Shown: piece after piece, positions 7,015 through 15,264 of the stretch
Numbering within the stretch: the first letter of the stretch is position 1
How the letters are laid out: the number at the start of each line of letters is the position of its first letter
Assembly: GCA_034408745.1 (NCBI GenBank)
Contig: JAWXCM010000214.1
Location: 1 to 23,545 of the forward strand
Length of the DNA stretch: 23,545 nucleotides
Direction: 5' to 3'
Source of the DNA: JAWXCM01 sp034408745
GTDB taxonomy: Bacteria; Acidobacteriota; Terriglobia; Bryobacterales; Bryobacteraceae
Program-made: the position numbers and the translations under genes
The notes under the pieces: generated by a model
The model's database searches: none
Seen by the model: only the letters and a program-made list of their open reading frames with translations
What the model was told of the DNA's origin: nothing

Positions 7015-7500
7015 ATGCAGGGGACGGTGGAGCAGATCAATCGCTCGAAGGGTGGAATTCCGAAGACACCTGTCGACGAGACATTCGTGTCGGAGCGCGG
7101 TGTCGACGGTGACGACTGGGCGCATCCTCGATTCCACGGAGGGCCGCAACAGGCGCTGTTGCTGATTGCAATCGAGACCTTGCACGAATTGCGGCCGCTG
7201 GGCTTCGACCTGTTTCCGGGCGCATTGGGCGAAAACCTCACGGTACGCGGGCTCGACCGGCGCCAGTGGCGAGCAGGCCAGCGCTACCGTGCAGGCGGAG
7301 TGCTGCTGCAACTCACCAAACTGCGGGTTCCCTGCAACGCGCTGAATCCGTATGGCGCGCGAATTCAGGCAGCGCTCTGCGACAAGCTCTGCAAGGCCGG
7401 CGACCCTGCATCACCCGTGTGGGCGCGAGGCGGCTTCTATGCGTCAGTACTGCAGCCTGGACTATTGCGCATGGGCGATATAATTGCCCTGGAGGACTGA
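7015..7500 (+). CDS. MOSC domain-containing protein (YiiM-like)
   Basis: A 161-residue MOSC domain, the C-terminal module of molybdenum-cofactor sulfurases; stand-alone members such as YiiM are linked to N-hydroxylated base reduction or sulfur transfer. Seen: GTVEQINRSKGGIPK at the N-terminus; GDDWAHPRFHGGPQQALLLIAIET (about 32-55), with the family's H-GG-x-x-Q-A core; GFDLFPGALGENLTVRGLD (about 63-81), with the G-E-N-L-T motif; and LTKLRVPCNAL (about 100-110), carrying the conserved Cys thought to bind sulfur or Mo. The ATG at 7015 keeps the conserved first strand; a GTG four codons later has a better AGGGG ribosome site but would cut into it. The glnE gene follows after 14 bases. The molybdenum hydroxylase at 1-2783 could be linked functionally, but that is conjecture. 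Confidence 0.88.
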   Translation: MQGTVEQINRSKGGIPKTPVDETFVSERGVDGDDWAHPRFHGGPQQALLLIAIETLHELRPLGFDLFPGALGENLTVRGLDRRQWRAGQRYRAGGVLLQLTKLRVPCNALNPYGARIQAALCDKLCKAGDPASPVWARGGFYASVLQPGLLRMGDIIALED

Positions 7501-7514
7501 GCTGTCTTCCACAA

Positions 7515-10322
7515 ATGACGCTCGGTTCAACGCATCACATTCTCCTGGCAGGTTCGGCCGACCCCGCCACAGCCGCCCTGTTTCTCGAATCCTTTGAGCA
7601 GCGACATCCGGAGTCCTTCGCGCGCCTGGCTGCTTCCGCCGCGAGCTTGCAAACGCTAATCGCCGTGTTTGCGAACAGCCGCTTCCTCAGTGAAGAAGTG
7701 ATGCAGCGTCCGGAGTGGATCGAGCAAATCGTCGATACTCAGGAGTTGTTTCGCAGCTGTACATCGGAAGAACTGGCGATTCTGCTGGATTCGATGCTGC
7801 CCGAGGGAACGCCTTCGCCAGTCACGCTCGCGCAGTTCCGGCGCCGGCAAATCTTGCGCATCCTCCTTCGTGACGTGTTCGGACTGGCCACTCTGGCCGA
7901 GGTCACATCGGAGTTATCGGCCGTCGCCGACGCAATTCTCGACGTGACATATCGCCGGATTCGCGCATTGTTCATCGCGCGCCACGGTGTACCGCAGTGC
8001 GATGGCTCGCCGTGCGGATTCAGCATACTGGCGCTCGGCAAACTGGGTGGCAGCGAGCTGAACTACAGCTCGGACATCGACCTGATGTTCGTGTATTCCG
8101 GCGCCGGGCAGACCGACGGCGACACCCCGCTGGCCAACAGCGAGTTCTTCCGCAAGGTAGCTAACTCACTTACTGACTTACTGTCCACTTACACACCCGC
8201 CGGTCTCTGTTATCGCGTCGACCTCCGGCTGCGGCCAGACGGGCGGCTCGGCGAGCTTTGCCTGACACGCGAAGCCGCATGCCATTACTACGCCACCCGT
8301 GCCCGTGACTGGGAACTACAGATGCTGATCAAGGCACGCGTGGCGGCAGGTGAACCCGAGCCAGGCAGGGAAATGCTCGAAGCCGCCGAATCGCGCATCT
8401 ACGCCTCCAGTCTCGACTTCTCCGCCGTCGAAGCCGTGTCCATGACTCGCGAGCGCATTCACGAAAAGCTGGCGGCGAAGCGCACGGGCACCCGGCTCGA
8501 CGTCAAACTCGCGCGCGGCGGGATTCGCGACATCGAGTTTCTGGTGCAGTGTCTGCAGCGACTCCACGGCGGTCGAGAGCCGTGGGTGCGACACGCGGGC
8601 ACCATGCTCGCGCTAATCCGGCTGGCTGACAAGAACCTGATCTCGCCCGCCGAATATGCGCGGCTCGCGAACGCCTACCTGTTCCTTCGCCACCTGGAAC
8701 ACAGGCTGCAGTTTGCCGAGGACAGGCAAACTCACGAACTGCCTTCACGGCGCGAAGAACTGGACACACTGGCGCGGCGGATGCCGGCGTCGGAACTGGG
8801 ACGTATGCCGTCGGCCGACAAGCTGCTGCACCGCCTGAATGCCTGCTTTGAAGACGTGCAGGAGCTGTATGACCGAGTGATTCATTCGCAGCAGCCGCTC
8901 TACTACAGCGCCGCGCCTCCTTCGCGTGCCGAGGCGCAGGAGCATGAGCCGGAGGCGCCCACAGCCTGGGATCCCTCGGCCACCAGCAACCTGATCCGGT
9001 TTCTCGATCAGCGCGCGCCCGGCATCGCCGAAGTGGTGCGCCAGCGCCCTCCGCGTCGATCCGGCGTGAGTTTCGAGGCATTCCTCGAGCACGCGTTCGA
9101 CAACCCGGATCAGCTACGCGAACTCAACGAATCGCCTGAACTCACCAACGACGTTCTGGAGTTGTTCGAGTGCAGTCCCTGGTTCGCCGAGGAACTGGTG
9201 CGCCGCCCCGAACTGCTGGTTGCGGTGCGTCAGGCCCGGGAAACCATACGGCCCGCCTATGGCGACATGGCCGACCTACTCGGCGGCGCGACGCAACTTC
9301 GTCTGTTCTTCCGACGCGAGATGCTGCGAATCCAGGCCGCCAGCATCTGCTGTCGCACGACGATCTTCGACACGCTCGGCGATACGTCGGATCTGGCTGA
9401 CGCTGTGATTCAGACTGCCTATACCCTGGCTAAGCGGCAAGTCCTGGCCGCGCATCCGCCCGCAAGCCCCAGCTACGAACCTGCCGACCAGATGATGGTG
9501 ATCGCGCTGGGACGGCTTGGGATGCGCGAGTTCGATCTTGGCTCCGACGCCGACCTGAATTTCGTGATCCCTGACATTGACGCAGGCGAAACGCGATTCT
9601 GGACGCGAGTGGCCGAGCGCACCGTGGATATCATCAGCGCCTACACCGGAGAGGGCGTGATGTTCGCCGTCGACACGCGGCTGCGCCCCAATGGTCGCGA
9701 GGGAACCCTGGTCCAGACCGTCAGCGCGTGTTACGACTACCTGGAACAGCGTGCCGAGGCATGGGAAGGCATCACGTATATGAAGTCGCGGTGCGTGGTC
9801 GGCAATGCCGCGCGCTCCACTGAGTTTCTTCATGAGCTGCAGCAGGTCGACTGGCGGCGCTACGGTCAGAGCGGCCGTTCGCGCAGCGATCTTCGCGCCA
9901 TGCGCAGGCGGCTGGAGCGCGAACAGGGTCTCACCCATCCGCTCAAGGCCGGACCGGGCGGCTATTACGATATCGACTTTGCGCTGATGTATCTGCGGCT
10001 GCGCAGCGCTGGCATCTTCTTCCGCGTACTGAACACGCCGGAGCGCATTGACATCATCGAGAAAATGGGCCACATCGATCGCGAGGGCGCTGTGTTCCTG
10101 GGCGAGGCGGCCACGCTGTACCGCGCAATCGACCACGCGCTGCGGCTCTACTCAGGACACGCTGAAGGCCGGCTCCCGCAAGCGCCGGGGCATCTGGAAA
10201 CGCTGACCCAGCTGGTGCGCCGCTGGGCTCCGTCGAAAGAAGGGCTCGCGCTGCCGGACGAGCTCGCGCACGTCCAGCAGAGGACGCGCAAGCACTTCCG
10301 CCGATTGTTCGGAAACGAGTAA
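7515..10322 (+). CDS. glnE: Bifunctional glutamine synthetase adenylyltransferase/adenylyl-removing enzyme
   Basis: GlnE sets the activity of glutamine synthetase by adding AMP to, or removing it from, a Tyr of GlnA, in response to PII and glutamine; it acts in the cytosol. The 935 residues match the family (about 945 in E. coli). Two nucleotidyltransferase domains are visible. In the N-terminal (deadenylylating) one, LGGSELNYSSDIDLMFVY lies near 176-193, then LARGGIRDIEFLVQCLQ near 331-347. In the C-terminal (adenylylating) one, GMREFDLGSDADLNFV lies near 669-684 and AGPGGYYDIDFALMYL near 812-827. Both keep the G-S-D-x-D / S-S-D-I-D metal aspartates. The ATG at 7515 is chosen because residues after it match the family start and the frame upstream is inside the MOSC gene. 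The nearest ribosome site, GGAGG at 7491-7495, is about 20 bases away, so the start is not certain. Confidence 0.95.
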   Translation: MTLGSTHHILLAGSADPATAALFLESFEQRHPESFARLAASAASLQTLIAVFANSRFLSEEVMQRPEWIEQIVDTQELFRSCTSEELAILLDSMLPEGTPSPVTLAQFRRRQILRILLRDVFGLATLAEVTSELSAVADAILDVTYRRIRALFIARHGVPQCDGSPCGFSILALGKLGGSELNYSSDIDLMFVYSGAGQTDGDTPLANSEFFRKVANSLTDLLSTYTPAGLCYRVDLRLRPDGRLGELCLTREAACHYYATRARDWELQMLIKARVAAGEPEPGREMLEAAESRIYASSLDFSAVEAVSMTRERIHEKLAAKRTGTRLDVKLARGGIRDIEFLVQCLQRLHGGREPWVRHAGTMLALIRLADKNLISPAEYARLANAYLFLRHLEHRLQFAEDRQTHELPSRREELDTLARRMPASELGRMPSADKLLHRLNACFEDVQELYDRVIHSQQPLYYSAAPPSRAEAQEHEPEAPTAWDPSATSNLIRFLDQRAPGIAEVVRQRPPRRSGVSFEAFLEHAFDNPDQLRELNESPELTNDVLELFECSPWFAEELVRRPELLVAVRQARETIRPAYGDMADLLGGATQLRLFFRREMLRIQAASICCRTTIFDTLGDTSDLADAVIQTAYTLAKRQVLAAHPPASPSYEPADQMMVIALGRLGMREFDLGSDADLNFVIPDIDAGETRFWTRVAERTVDIISAYTGEGVMFAVDTRLRPNGREGTLVQTVSACYDYLEQRAEAWEGITYMKSRCVVGNAARSTEFLHELQQVDWRRYGQSGRSRSDLRAMRRRLEREQGLTHPLKAGPGGYYDIDFALMYLRLRSAGIFFRVLNTPERIDIIEKMGHIDREGAVFLGEAATLYRAIDHALRLYSGHAEGRLPQAPGHLETLTQLVRRWAPSKEGLALPDELAHVQQRTRKHFRRLFGNE

Positions 10323-10460
10323 GCGCCACAGCCGCCGGGCGGGTCCGGAATCTGGTCTAATCCCTCGACGGTCATGAGCGTAGGAGGTGTAAGCGCGCCC
10401 ATATCCGCAGTATGGACGCCCACACTTCGGCACGATATGATGGCCGCAAAGGGTAGTCCA

Positions 10461-13400
10461 ATGAATCGCCGAATTACCGCTACATTTCTTTTGTTCGCAG
10501 CCGCCGTGTGGTCGCAGGGCACCGGCACAATCCACGGCACCGCCACCGATCCTTCGGGAGCCGCCGTCGTGAACGCCACCGTCACAGCCCTCCTCGTCAA
10601 CCGCGGCGCCTCCCGCACCGTCGTCACCAACGAACGCGGCGAGTACGTATTCCCACTGCTCGCTCTCGGCGCGTACACCGTTACCATCGAGTCCCAGGGC
10701 TTCACCCAGTACCGCCGCGAAGGCGTCGAGCTCAACGCCAACGAGAACGTCCGTGTGGACGCGCAACTCTCGCTCGGCGGGACCGCGGAAACCGTGCAGG
10801 TGACCGGCGAAGCGCCGCTCGTCGACAGCCGCTCCTCCGTCGTCTCCACCCTTATCGACGCCCGCCGCGTCACCGAAATTCCGACCAACGGACGCAACGT
10901 CGTGCAACTCGCGCTGATGCTCCCCGGCGTCACTCAGGTGACCGCGCCGCAGGCCTTTACCGGCGACCGCGAGGGTCCGCGCGTTTCCATCTCCGGCTCG
11001 CGCTCCAACCAGAACCTCTTCCTGCTCGACGGCGCCCACTTCGGAGCCCACTTCCGCAACTCCGGCCTCAACTACCCGCCGCCTGACGCCTTGCAGGAAA
11101 TGAAGGTGCTCACCAACAGCTTCAGCGCAGAGTACGGCCGCAACTCCGGAGCCGTCTTCAACGTCGTCACCCGCTCCGGCACCAACAGCCTCCACGGCAG
11201 CGCCTGGGAGTTCTTCCGCAACCACAACCTGAACGCACGCAACTTCTTCGCCCCAGGCAATCCCCGTCTGGTCCAGAACCAGTTCGGCGGCACCGCGGGC
11301 GGCCCCATTCGCAAGAACAAGCTCTTCGCCTTCGGTTCGTACGAAGGTCTGCGGGTCCGCCAGGCCGCCCTCGTCACCGGAGCCTTCCCGCTTACCGACG
11401 CCGAACGTCAGGGCGTCTTCAGCACCACCGTTCGCGACCCGCTGACGAACCAGCCGTTCCCCAACAACCGCATCCCTGCCGACCGCTTCGATAAGGTCGC
11501 CACCAACCTGCTGGGAAAGATGCCGCTTCCGAATCGCGCGGATGGCAGCTTCGTGTCCACTTACCCGTCGCCGCTCGACAACAACAGCCTGCTCACGCGC
11601 CTCGATTACACGCTCGGCCTTCACTCCATCGAGGGCCGCTACTACTACAACAAGACCAGCAATCAAAATTGGGGCGGTCAAATCCCAGAGTATTTCCCGC
11701 AGGTACAAAGCAACACGACGCAGGCATGGAACATCGGCGATACCTGGGTCATGAAGCCGACCCTCATCAACCAGTTCCGCGTCAGCTTCACCCGAAACTT
11801 CAACGACATCGACGTGCCTCTCGAACTTCCGCTCTCCTCGCTCGGCGCCAATTTCCCGATCCTCGGGACTAACGGCCCGTCCGCCATCGTCCTCACCGGA
11901 CGCGTCAATCTCGGCGACGGCTCCGGCCTCAAGAGCCTCAACGTCAACGAGTCGTTCCACCTCAATGAATCGATGAACTGGACGCGCGGCAATCACACCA
12001 TCAAGGGCGGCTTTGAGATGCTGCACCTCCGCTATCTCAACCGCGCTTACTGGCAATCCGCCGGAGTCTTCACCTTCAGCGGTCAGATCAGCGGCAGCGT
12101 GGCATCGGACTTCCTCCTCGGCCGACCCTCGAACCTCCAGGTCGCCAGCCCTGCCATCGAGCAGGCCGGACTGCAGGGCAACTACTTCTTTTACCTGCAG
12201 GACGACTGGCGTATCAGCCGACGCCTGACCCTCAACCTCGGTGTTCGCTACGAACTCCCGCTGCCCTGGGTTCAGCCCAATGACATGGTCACCACCTTCA
12301 AGGCGGGTGTGCAGTCCACGGTCTACCCCCAGGCTCCCAGGGGCATCCTCTTCCCAGGCGACGCCGGCGTGTCGCGCGGCCTCATCGCTACCGACAAGAA
12401 CAACTGGGCTCCCCGATTCGGCTTCGCCTACGACCTCACCGGCAATGGCCGCACCTCACTGCGCGGCGCATACGGCATCTTCTACGAAGGCACCACGGCC
12501 GACATCATCCAGAACACCGGCCAGCCCTGGCGCTACACGTTCACCATCCCGACGCCGTTCAGCCTCACCGATCCGCTCCGCGGCCAGACTCCGATTCCCG
12601 CTGGTCTCAACCGCAACAACCCGATCTTCACCGGCATCCAGGATCTCGCCTTCGCCGACCCGAACTTCCGCTCCGGCTACGTGCAGAACTTCAACATGAA
12701 TATCCAGCGGCAGGTCGGCAACAACCTCGCGATTCAGGTTGGATACGTCGGACGCCTCGGGCGCAAACTGATCATGGGCCTTGATGCCAACCCGGCCATC
12801 TATGGTCCCGGCGCGACGCTCGCCAACCTCAACTCGCGCCGCGTCTACCAGGGCTTCGGCAACGTGCGATCCATCTCCTCGCTCGCCAACTCGCACTACC
12901 ACGGCCTGCAGATCGAAGCCACCAAACGATACAGCCGCGGCTTCTCCATTCAGGGCGCTTACACGTGGTCGCGAGCCATAGACATGCGCTCCTCCCTCGC
13001 CGCCGTCGGCGCTGCCACACCGGACGTCTTCAATCTCCGAACCGAATACGGACTCTCCGATTTCCATGCCGCGCACGTCGCCAACATCTCGTGGCTCTGG
13101 GAAATCCCCGCTGCTTCGAAATCTGGCTTCCTTCGATTCGTCACTGGAGGCTGGCAGTTGAACGGTCTCGCAACCTGGCGCACCGGTTTGCCGATCAATG
13201 TGGTCTCGGGCCGCGACAACATGCTGAGCGGCTCCGCCAGCCAGCGTCCAAACGTGACCGGCAATCCCGTGCTCGCCAGCGACCGGCCGCGCGCGCAGCT
13301 CATCGACGCCTGGTTCGACCGAACAGCCTTCACGCAGCCCGCCACCGGCACCCAGGGCAACGTGGGACGCAACGCGCTCATCGGCCCAGGCAACGCCGTG

Positions 13401-13604
13401 CTGAACCTCGGCGTGTTCCGCAGCTTCCCCCTGCCCCTCCGCGAGGGCATGCGCCTGCAGTTCCGATCGGAGTTCTTTAACGCGCTGAATCAGGTCAACC
13501 TGAACAACCCCAACGCGAACCTGAACGCAGGGAACAACACGGGCCGCATCACCGGTGCGGGAGCCGCCCGCGTGATTCAGCTCGCTCTGAAACTGTCGTT
13601 CTGA
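10461..13604 (+). CDS. Oar-like TonB-dependent outer-membrane receptor with carboxypeptidase-regulatory-like domain
   Basis: A 1047-residue outer-membrane beta-barrel receptor of the type greatly expanded in Acidobacteria, thought to import or bind oligosaccharides, peptides or other polymers with TonB energy. Seen: signal MNRRITATFLLFAAAVWSQ; a carboxypeptidase-regulatory-like fold at about 20-105 (GTIHGTATDPSGAAVVNA, then TNERGEYVFPLLALGAYTV); a plug domain at about 110-260 (EIPTNGRNVVQLALMLPGV, SISGSRSNQNLFLLDG, FSAEYGRNSGAVFNVVTRSG); and a long barrel ending in LALKLSF with the C-terminal aromatic residue needed for outer-membrane assembly. I chose the ATG at 10461 since it gives a clean signal; in-frame ATGs at 10374, 10437 and 10440 would put about 7-29 polar residues first. 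A terminator follows directly. No substrate-linked partner gene is nearby, so the ligand is unknown. Confidence 0.93.
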   Translation: MNRRITATFLLFAAAVWSQGTGTIHGTATDPSGAAVVNATVTALLVNRGASRTVVTNERGEYVFPLLALGAYTVTIESQGFTQYRREGVELNANENVRVDAQLSLGGTAETVQVTGEAPLVDSRSSVVSTLIDARRVTEIPTNGRNVVQLALMLPGVTQVTAPQAFTGDREGPRVSISGSRSNQNLFLLDGAHFGAHFRNSGLNYPPPDALQEMKVLTNSFSAEYGRNSGAVFNVVTRSGTNSLHGSAWEFFRNHNLNARNFFAPGNPRLVQNQFGGTAGGPIRKNKLFAFGSYEGLRVRQAALVTGAFPLTDAERQGVFSTTVRDPLTNQPFPNNRIPADRFDKVATNLLGKMPLPNRADGSFVSTYPSPLDNNSLLTRLDYTLGLHSIEGRYYYNKTSNQNWGGQIPEYFPQVQSNTTQAWNIGDTWVMKPTLINQFRVSFTRNFNDIDVPLELPLSSLGANFPILGTNGPSAIVLTGRVNLGDGSGLKSLNVNESFHLNESMNWTRGNHTIKGGFEMLHLRYLNRAYWQSAGVFTFSGQISGSVASDFLLGRPSNLQVASPAIEQAGLQGNYFFYLQDDWRISRRLTLNLGVRYELPLPWVQPNDMVTTFKAGVQSTVYPQAPRGILFPGDAGVSRGLIATDKNNWAPRFGFAYDLTGNGRTSLRGAYGIFYEGTTADIIQNTGQPWRYTFTIPTPFSLTDPLRGQTPIPAGLNRNNPIFTGIQDLAFADPNFRSGYVQNFNMNIQRQVGNNLAIQVGYVGRLGRKLIMGLDANPAIYGPGATLANLNSRRVYQGFGNVRSISSLANSHYHGLQIEATKRYSRGFSIQGAYTWSRAIDMRSSLAAVGAATPDVFNLRTEYGLSDFHAAHVANISWLWEIPAASKSGFLRFVTGGWQLNGLATWRTGLPINVVSGRDNMLSGSASQRPNVTGNPVLASDRPRAQLIDAWFDRTAFTQPATGTQGNVGRNALIGPGNAVLNLGVFRSFPLPLREGMRLQFRSEFFNALNQVNLNNPNANLNAGNNTGRITGAGAARVIQLALKLSF

Positions 13605-13613
13605 CAATAGAAG

Positions 13614-13639
13614 AGGGGGATGGTCGAAACCATCCCCCT
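13614..13639. terminator. Convergent terminator between receptor gene and prephenate dehydratase
   Basis: A 10-bp stem (AGGGGGATGG paired with CCATCCCCCT) with a 6-base TCGAAA loop begins ten bases after the receptor stop. The minus-strand prephenate dehydratase gene ends at 13672 on the other side, so the hairpin can serve both. The T runs are short. Confidence 0.75.
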
Positions 13640-13671
13640 TCGCCGCCTCGAACCGGGTGACCCTGTAAGTA

Positions 13672-14517
13672 TTAAGTGCCTCGCGGATAGCAGCCGAGAA
13701 CGCGGATGAAGTCGGCCAGTTCCGACAGATGGCCGAGCGCCTTCTCTACGCGCGGATCCGTCGTGCGACCCTCAAAATCGAGATAGAACAGGTATTCCCA
13801 GGGCTTGCCGCGCAGCGGCCGCGATTCGATCTTGATTAAGTTGATGTCGCGCAGGGAAAGTGCGCTGAGGGACCGGAACAGCGCGCCGGGCACGTTGCGG
13901 ATCGTGAAGACCAGCGAGGTTTTCCAGACCGTACTGGCCTCTGGCTCCGTTTTCTTACGACCCTGCCGGCGCAGCTGGAAGAAGCGCGTGAAGTTGCTCG
14001 GATCGTCCTCTATGTTGCGCTTCAGGATCTTCCCGCCGTAGATCTCGGCGGCCATGGTCGACGCGATCGCCGCCGCACCTTCCGGGCGTTCTTCCATCAT
14101 CATCTTGACGCTGCCGGCGGTGTCGTAGAACGGCACCCGCTCGAATTGCGGGTTATCGCTGAAAAACTTCAGACACTGATTCAGCGCCACCGGGTGGGAG
14201 AACACGCGCGTAACGGCTTTGGCCGGAACGCCTGGCGGCGCGATCAGATTGTGCGAGATCCGCACATTGGTCTCGGCCACGATCTCGAGGTCGAAGTGCA
14301 GCAGATGATCGTAATTCTCGTGCACCGAGCCGTGCAGCGTATTCTCAATCGGGATGACAGCCGTGTCCACCTGCTTGTCCGTCAGCCGCCGGAACACATC
14401 TTCGAACCGCTGGCAGGGGATGATCCGAACACCGTCTTCCCCCAGCAGCTTGTGGACTGCCATTTGACTGAAAGCGCCGGGTTCGCCCTGAAACGCCACG
14501 GACAGCAACTTCTTCAT
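13672..14517 (-). CDS. pheA: Prephenate dehydratase
   Basis: A monofunctional prephenate dehydratase converting prephenate to phenylpyruvate in phenylalanine synthesis; cytosolic, 281 residues, normal for the family. The catalytic domain spans about 1-185: VAFQGEPGAFSQMA (about 7-20), VIPIENTLHGSVHENYDHL (about 54-72), FSHPVALNQC (about 107-116), YDTAGSVKMM (about 131-140), and DPSNFTRFF (about 170-178) with the T-R-F catalytic motif. An ACT domain follows from about 200 (TSLVFTIRNVPGALFRSLSAL, then LIKIESRPLRGKPWEYLFYLDF), the ESRP segment being the phenylalanine-binding site for feedback inhibition. No chorismate mutase domain is fused. The start overlaps the ubiX stop (ATGA), so translation is coupled to that gene. 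Confidence 0.96.
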   Translation of the reverse strand: MKKLLSVAFQGEPGAFSQMAVHKLLGEDGVRIIPCQRFEDVFRRLTDKQVDTAVIPIENTLHGSVHENYDHLLHFDLEIVAETNVRISHNLIAPPGVPAKAVTRVFSHPVALNQCLKFFSDNPQFERVPFYDTAGSVKMMMEERPEGAAAIASTMAAEIYGGKILKRNIEDDPSNFTRFFQLRRQGRKKTEPEASTVWKTSLVFTIRNVPGALFRSLSALSLRDINLIKIESRPLRGKPWEYLFYLDFEGRTTDPRVEKALGHLSELADFIRVLGCYPRGT

Positions 14518-15086
14518 TCTCCCGCCTCCTCAGGTTCCCAGCGCCTCGCGTCCGGCGCCGAAACTCCCAACAGATCCATCACACGCTCCACGCTGCTGTC
14601 CACAATGTCCATCACCGTCTGTGGCTTGTGATAGAAGCCTGGTATGGGAGGCGCGATAATTGCGCCCATTTCTGTCAGCGAGACCATGGTTCGGAGGTGT
14701 CCCAGGTGGAATGGCATCTCGCGAACCATCAATACCAGGCGCCGCCGCTCCTTCAAATTGACATCGGCGGCACGCACCAAAAGATTTCCGCTGATTCCTG
14801 CCGCAATAGCCGACATGGAATGTATGGAGCACGGAGCCACCACCATCGCGCTGACCGGGAAGCTCCCGCTCGCCAGTCGCGATCCGACATTCTCGGGAGG
14901 ATAGTGAAAATCAGCTATTTTGTACCAGTCCGCGGCCCGGATGCCCATCTCGATCCATCCGGTGCGTTCGCCGGTGCGCGTCAGAATCAGGTGCGTTTCC
15001 ACGCCACCCCGCTCCCGCAGCTTTTGCAGCAGGCGGAAACCGTAAACAGACCCGCTTGCTCCTGAGACACCTACTACCAGTTTCAG
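14514..15086 (-). CDS. ubiX: Flavin prenyltransferase UbiX
   Basis: UbiX joins dimethylallyl phosphate to FMN to make the prenyl-FMN cofactor of UbiD-type decarboxylases. The predicted protein (190 residues) has KLVVGVSGASGSVYGFRLL at the N-terminus (flavin phosphate loop), VVAPCSIHSMSAIAAGISGNLLVRAADVNLKERRRLVLMVREMPFH in the middle and AIIAPPIPGFYHKPQTVMDIVD near the end, all family signatures. No ATG, GTG or TTG lies in frame near the expected start. A perfect GGAGGT (15096-15091) stands four bases before CTG at 15086, and the product then opens exactly where the family does, so I place a CTG start there. A TTG at 15185 would add 33 non-family residues and lie in the divergent promoter. 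No ubiD is in the window; pheA is coupled downstream. Confidence 0.9.
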   Translation of the reverse strand: MKLVVGVSGASGSVYGFRLLQKLRERGGVETHLILTRTGERTGWIEMGIRAADWYKIADFHYPPENVGSRLASGSFPVSAMVVAPCSIHSMSAIAAGISGNLLVRAADVNLKERRRLVLMVREMPFHLGHLRTMVSLTEMGAIIAPPIPGFYHKPQTVMDIVDSSVERVMDLLGVSAPDARRWEPEEAGE

Positions 15087-15090
15087 ATTT

Positions 15091-15096
15091 ACCTCC
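15091..15096 (-). promoter_or_regulatory. Ribosome binding site that decides the ubiX start
   Basis: On the minus strand GGAGGT is followed by AAAT and then CTG. This is a perfect anti-Shine-Dalgarno match at optimal distance, and the only ribosome site near the conserved UbiX N-terminus, supporting the rare CTG start. Confidence 0.7.
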
Positions 15097-15107
15097 AGAG
15101 TGCTGCG

Positions 15108-15129
15108 TCTGTTCTGAATTCGGAACAGA
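15108..15129. promoter_or_regulatory. 22-bp inverted repeat, candidate operator in the ubiX/XRE-regulator divergent region
   Basis: TCTGTTCTGAA and TTCGGAACAGA form an inverted repeat centred on GAATTC; 10 of 11 base pairs match across the dyad. It lies between the ubiX start and the TATAAT upstream of the regulator gene, the place and size expected for the site of a dimeric helix-turn-helix repressor. I infer autoregulation by the adjacent regulator. An element with the same GTTCTG-N4-C(A/G)GAA layout is found at 16590. Confidence 0.5.
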
Positions 15130-15153
15130 GGATGGGGCGCGCCCGCACGTTCG

Positions 15154-15182
15154 TTTTTCGGAACGGCAAGGTCGGCTATAAT
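15154..15182 (+). promoter_or_regulatory. Possible sigma-70-type promoter of the XRE regulator gene
   Basis: A perfect TATAAT at 15177-15182 has a weak TTTTTC at 15154-15159 with a 17-base spacer. Transcription from here would leave a leader of about 75 bases before the ATG at 15265. The upstream inverted repeat would sit just before the -35 position. The -35 match is poor, so the assignment rests mainly on the -10 element and its position. Confidence 0.4.
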
Positions 15183-15264
15183 CAAGGTGCATTAACCGCC
15201 CAGCAAGCCTTACTCACGCCACGGCGGACTGCGAAAAAACAGCGGTCCAGGGACGAATCTTACC

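Noticed and set aside
7479..7484. Perfect TATAAT near the end of the MOSC gene, before glnE
   Set aside because: No -35-like sequence at 16-18 bases (CCTGGA stands there), and the codons belong to the MOSC C-terminus; possible but unsupported as a glnE promoter.
10331..10345. GC-rich inverted bases (CCGCCGGGCGG) after glnE
   Set aside because: The stem is very short and lacks a T run, so it is not called as a terminator.
10382..10456. AGGAGGTG at 10382 and a 14-codon frame starting at ATG 10412, ending just before the receptor start
   Set aside because: The ribosome-like site is more than 20 bases from that ATG and at no workable distance from another start; the frame is too short to tell from chance, so a leader peptide is not claimed.
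10152..12056. Long open minus-strand frame (about 634 codons) opposite the receptor gene
   Set aside because: It is a mirror of the high-GC codon pattern of the plus-strand receptor; composition is Val/Glu/Ala/Gly-biased with no domain, and the plus strand has clear plug and barrel motifs.
12456..13607. Minus-strand open frame of 383 codons opposite the receptor barrel
   Set aside because: Same shadow effect; no recognisable domain, and it begins inside the receptor stop region without a ribosome site.
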